From: an uncultured Bacilli bacterium
GTDB lineage: Bacteria > Bacillota_I > Bacilli_A > RF39 > UBA660
Direction of reading: 5' to 3'
Assembly: GCA_910584655.1 (NCBI GenBank)
Contig: CAJUBJ010000004.1
Coordinates: forward strand, 62,001 to 126,000
DNA: 64,000 nt
In this document: positions 61,228 through 64,000 of the stretch, piece after piece
Position numbering within the stretch: position 1 is the first letter of the stretch
How the letters are laid out: each line of letters begins with the position of its first letter
The notes under the pieces: model-generated
Database searches by the model: none
Seen by the model: the letters and a program-made list of their open reading frames with translations, nothing else
What the model was told of the DNA's origin: nothing
Translations under genes and position numbers: made by a program

Positions 61228-62952
61228 ATGAATAAAGTAAGAATAGAAAAAATGTTAAAAGGTCAAAAAGAAAAGCTTTATATAGAACTTCTATATTTAA
61301 GAAATAAAACAAAAGGTATAACAAAAAGTTTTATGGAATTTCTAGTAGAACAAAATCTAGATAACGTTATTAAGTTACTTAATGTTGCAAAATCAAAAGA
61401 AGACTTCTATAAACTTATAAAAGAAAACTACCAACAATTAGAAATGAGATCAGGAAATATATTTGAATGTTTATTAACTGGCATATTATTTGGACAATAT
61501 GAAGCCAGCCTTAACTTTATACATTCTAACGTTGCCAAAAGCTTACTAACTAATAATTATACAAAAGCAGATTTAATTAAGATAATAAATCAATATTCTC
61601 AAACATTAACAACTTATATTAATTGTCATAATCATTTAAAGCATAACTTACTACCAGTAGAATTTATAAATAATAGTCCTGTTTCAGATTTTAGAAAAGA
61701 ATTTACAGAAGAAAATTTTAAAGAAGTCTGTAATACACTTTTTAGAGAAAGTACTAAAGATGATTATATAAGCAAAAAAGAAATATCAGCATTTATTGTA
61801 GTATTTCTTTCTATGTATAGCAAAGAAGATATCTTTACTAATCCTGAATTTGTTAGATTTGAATTAGAATATGGATATTTTGATTCTTACAAGGAATTAT
61901 TAACTTCTGGAAAAAGTATACCTTCAAGGGAAGAAAGAATGAAAATATTTGTTAGTGAAAAAGATATAACTAGTCAACAACATAGTCACTTAAAAGATAT
62001 TGATTTATTAGAAAAAAGAATATCTTCTCTTAAATCAAAATCAAAAGATTTAGTATTGAAAAAAATAGAGCTTTTAAGAGCTGAGCCAGATTTAAAGAAA
62101 AAAGCATCATTAATTGATGAATGTTTTGAATATTATGAAAAAACTTATCGAAAAGAAATTGTAGATTCGTTATATACTCCACATTCTTCAGTAGAAATCA
62201 CGAGTTTTACTGAGATTGAAACTGTAATGATTCATATATTCTTAAGAGATCCAATGAGAAAACTTCCTGAATATAGAGAACAATTAAAAAAAGACATAAT
62301 AGAAGGTAGACCAGTAAAGGTCACCGAAGAACAAGAACTTACACCAGAAGAATATGCTATATACCAAAGTAAATTAGACTATGCAATAAATGTTTTATTA
62401 AATCCTGTAATAACTAGTGAATCATTAGAAGGAGAATCAATTTATTCTGATTCCACTGGATATAGATGGTATAAAAGTAATACTTCAAATCAAATATCAA
62501 CAAGTGTAATGAGTATAGAAGGAATTTTAAGACAAGGAAATTGTGTTGGAGTTGGTTTTGATAGAACTTCAATTAGTCCAGAAAATATAATTATATCATC
62601 TGGTGGATATCAAACAACTAATATGGGAGTTAATAACTTAGAAGTAGAACCTAATGACCATTTTGCCAATTTTTCAGCTCCTTTATCAGAATTAGTCGCC
62701 TCTCGCAGAACAGAACTAGTTATGTACCGTAGACATAACGAAATGAAAACAAATGCAGCATATGTTTTTGCAATTATTAATGGTTACGATGAAGAAAAAG
62801 ATAGACAGACTATTGAACAAGCTCGCGAATATGCTGAAAAAAATAATATTAAATTAATTGTATTTAATAATTATAAAATAAGAAAATCATATGAAGAAAT
62901 GCTTCAAGATGAAACAATATATACAGAAGAAGATAATAAAATAAAAAGGTGA
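61228..62952 (+). CDS. Large cytoplasmic hypothetical protein
   Basis: The 574-residue protein is helical in its first about 330 residues (coiled-coil-like DLLEKRISSLKSKSKDLVLK near 263). It ends in a more compact domain with GNCVGVGFDRTSISPENII, MGVNNLEVEPNDHF and MYRRHNEMKTNAAYVFAII, which I do not recognise. No membrane segment. It ends in TGA and is followed 7 bases later by the lipoprotein gene, whose AAAAGGTGA ribosome site overlaps its end. Function unknown. Confidence 0.6.
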   Translation: MNKVRIEKMLKGQKEKLYIELLYLRNKTKGITKSFMEFLVEQNLDNVIKLLNVAKSKEDFYKLIKENYQQLEMRSGNIFECLLTGILFGQYEASLNFIHSNVAKSLLTNNYTKADLIKIINQYSQTLTTYINCHNHLKHNLLPVEFINNSPVSDFRKEFTEENFKEVCNTLFRESTKDDYISKKEISAFIVVFLSMYSKEDIFTNPEFVRFELEYGYFDSYKELLTSGKSIPSREERMKIFVSEKDITSQQHSHLKDIDLLEKRISSLKSKSKDLVLKKIELLRAEPDLKKKASLIDECFEYYEKTYRKEIVDSLYTPHSSVEITSFTEIETVMIHIFLRDPMRKLPEYREQLKKDIIEGRPVKVTEEQELTPEEYAIYQSKLDYAINVLLNPVITSESLEGESIYSDSTGYRWYKSNTSNQISTSVMSIEGILRQGNCVGVGFDRTSISPENIIISSGGYQTTNMGVNNLEVEPNDHFANFSAPLSELVASRRTELVMYRRHNEMKTNAAYVFAIINGYDEEKDRQTIEQAREYAEKNNIKLIVFNNYKIRKSYEEMLQDETIYTEEDNKIKR

Positions 62953-62959
62953 AATAAAA

Positions 62960-63580
62960 ATGAAAAAGAAATTTTTAATAATTTTTATATTGTTAATAAC
63001 TTGTGGAATATTAACAGGTTGTGGAGAAACTGAAGAAGATATAAAATGTGCAGAAGATCCAGATAAGTGTATAAAAGAAAGCTTTAAAAGAACAAATAAA
63101 AAAGAAATTGAATTAGTAAGTAAGGAAGAAAAAGAAGATAAGTATGGCACAACTACTTTATTAAATTACAAATTAAAAGATGATGAGAGTATTACTTTTG
63201 AAGCATGTGCTTACTGGGAAGTAGGAGTCATAGGAACTAGTACTTATAAATATCAAAGTACATATCAAGAAGTTTATACAGAAAAGATATTAAAAAAACA
63301 TTTTGCAAATAGTAGTAAGTTTATTTTTGTTCCTAAACAATCATCAAATCAACATAATAATTTTTGTACTCTTATAAGCAATCTTATAACAATAGAAATA
63401 AAAGACATAAATGATATATCAGAACTATATAATGAATTATTATTAATTAAAGATGAAAAAGAAATATTTTCTGTTTCTACATCTGTAAAATATCAAAATA
63501 AAGAGGTATATATATCATTAAATGACAATATATCAAATGAAGAAGTTTTAAAGAGATTAGAAGAATTAAAAAACACATAA
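62960..63580 (+). CDS. Lipoprotein, unknown function
   Basis: A 206-residue lipoprotein: signal sequence KKKFLIIFILLITCGIL and lipobox LTGC (Cys21), anchoring it to the outer face of the membrane. The mature part begins acidic (GETEEDIKCAEDPDKCIKES) with two further Cys, then a beta/alpha domain. It is co-transcribed with the unknown protein upstream. Terminator follows. Confidence 0.7.
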   Translation: MKKKFLIIFILLITCGILTGCGETEEDIKCAEDPDKCIKESFKRTNKKEIELVSKEEKEDKYGTTTLLNYKLKDDESITFEACAYWEVGVIGTSTYKYQSTYQEVYTEKILKKHFANSSKFIFVPKQSSNQHNNFCTLISNLITIEIKDINDISELYNELLLIKDEKEIFSVSTSVKYQNKEVYISLNDNISNEEVLKRLEELKNT

Positions 63581-63604
63581 AAAAATGGCATTTGCCATTT
63601 TTAT
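63581..63604. terminator. Bidirectional terminator between lipoprotein gene and upp
   Basis: AAAATGGCA / TGCCATTTT stem with A- and T-runs. Confidence 0.8.
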
Positions 63605-64000
63605 TTTGTTCCAAATATTCTATCTCCTGCATCCCCAAGACCAGGTACAATATATTTGTTTTCATTTAAATAATCATCAATATGAGCACAATAGATTTGA
63701 ACGTCTGGATGTTTCTCTTCAACTTTCTTTATACCTTCAGGAGCTGCAATTATACATAGAAATTTAATTTTCTTAACACCTTTACTCTTTAGTAAATCTA
63801 TAGCATCTATAGCAGAACCTCCAGTTGCAAGCATTGGGTCTAATATTATAACTTCTCTTTTTTCTATATCTTTAGGTACTTTAAAGAAGTAATTAACTGG
63901 TTCAAATGTTTCTTCATTACGATACATACCAATATGTCCTATCTTTGCGTTAGGAATAACACTAATAACTCCGTCAAGCATTCCCATACCAGCTCTTAAA
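63601..64000 (-). CDS. upp: Uracil phosphoribosyltransferase, 5' partial
   Basis: The minus-strand frame stays open to the window edge; the N-terminal part (about 75 residues) is outside. Visible are RAGMGMLDGV, the PRPP-binding loop VIILDPMLATGGSAIDAI, and the uracil-binding C-terminal YIVPGLGDAGDRIFGTK. The enzyme makes UMP from uracil and PRPP. The ATG at 63987 is internal, not the start. Confidence 0.95.
   Translation of the reverse strand, partial: LRAGMGMLDGVISVIPNAKIGHIGMYRNEETFEPVNYFFKVPKDIEKREVIILDPMLATGGSAIDAIDLLKSKGVKKIKFLCIIAAPEGIKKVEEKHPDVQIYCAHIDDYLNENKYIVPGLGDAGDRIFGTK

Noticed and set aside
1..64000. Alternative genetic code (TGA as Trp) as in Mollicutes
   Set aside because: Genes such as 61228-62952 end at TGA just before a ribosome site and new start, and Trp is coded by TGG throughout; standard code 11 fits.

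Overview
The window is very AT-rich, densely packed bacterial DNA. It has AGGAGG-type ribosome binding sites, many intrinsic terminators, ATG/GTG/TTG starts, and TGA used as a stop (for example at the end of the gene at 61228-62952). Gene content (PcrA, LigA, Tex, an LTA-synthase-like sulfatase, AsnB, a SipW-type signal peptidase with TasA-like substrates, YdjG/H/I-like zinc-ribbon/TPM/SPFH proteins) points to a low-GC Gram-positive of the Bacillota, probably an uncultured gut Bacilli/Erysipelotrichia/RF39-like lineage. The placement is inference. Two genes are cut by the window edges: a glutamine-amidotransferase-like gene at the left and upp at the right.

Region by region. 1-13.2 kb is mostly small enzymes and envelope proteins: amidotransferase, C39-like peptidase, zinc metallopeptidase, DUF2000 protein behind a leader peptide and an RBS-masking hairpin, degenerate D-2-hydroxyacid dehydrogenase, a LeuRS-editing-domain/Nudix fusion, a PolA-type 5'-3' exonuclease behind a terminator-bearing leader, a tRNA-like RNA with its own terminator, then a run of membrane-anchored and LysM proteins. 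13.36-13.43 kb is a tRNA-Cys gene. 13.44-22.60 kb is a 9.1-kb island bounded by a near-perfect 49/50-bp direct repeat of the tRNA-Cys terminator region. It carries two XRE regulators, small secreted or membrane proteins, an 838-residue PG-binding/DUF1906 protein without signal peptide, and an LLH-type holin. Its promoters share a repeated intergenic motif.

22.6-35.3 kb returns to core-like genes: zinc-ribbon/DUF5684 membrane protein, SAM-dependent transferase, HD protein, ComEC-like metallo-beta-lactamase with DUF3006, SPFH protein, GtrB-like glycosyltransferase, a TasA-like/SipW-like module, and YdjH/YdjG-like genes. 35.25-42.4 kb is a substrate-binding protein/ATPase/permease operon on the minus strand. 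Its ATPase gene is split by a 5.4-kb element that carries a large serine recombinase, a RhuM-Fic protein and an ApeA-like HEPN protein. The split leaves an 8-bp core repeat flanked by symmetric inner arms, so excision would restore the ATPase frame exactly.

42.6-64 kb is housekeeping: an unknown coiled-coil protein, pcrA, a nucleotidyltransferase, ligA, a GGDEF-like protein with degenerate signature, a YihY/BrkB protein, tex, an LTA-synthase-like sulfatase, asnB, an unknown protein, a lipoprotein and upp.

The most interesting items are the serine-recombinase element as a possible reversible gene switch with defence cargo, the tRNA-Cys-linked holin/GH island with shared promoters, the tRNA-like RNA at 7303-7378, the leader-peptide/RBS hairpin before the DUF2000 gene, and the LeuRS-editing/Nudix fusion. 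No CRISPR array, rRNA or recognised riboswitch was seen.
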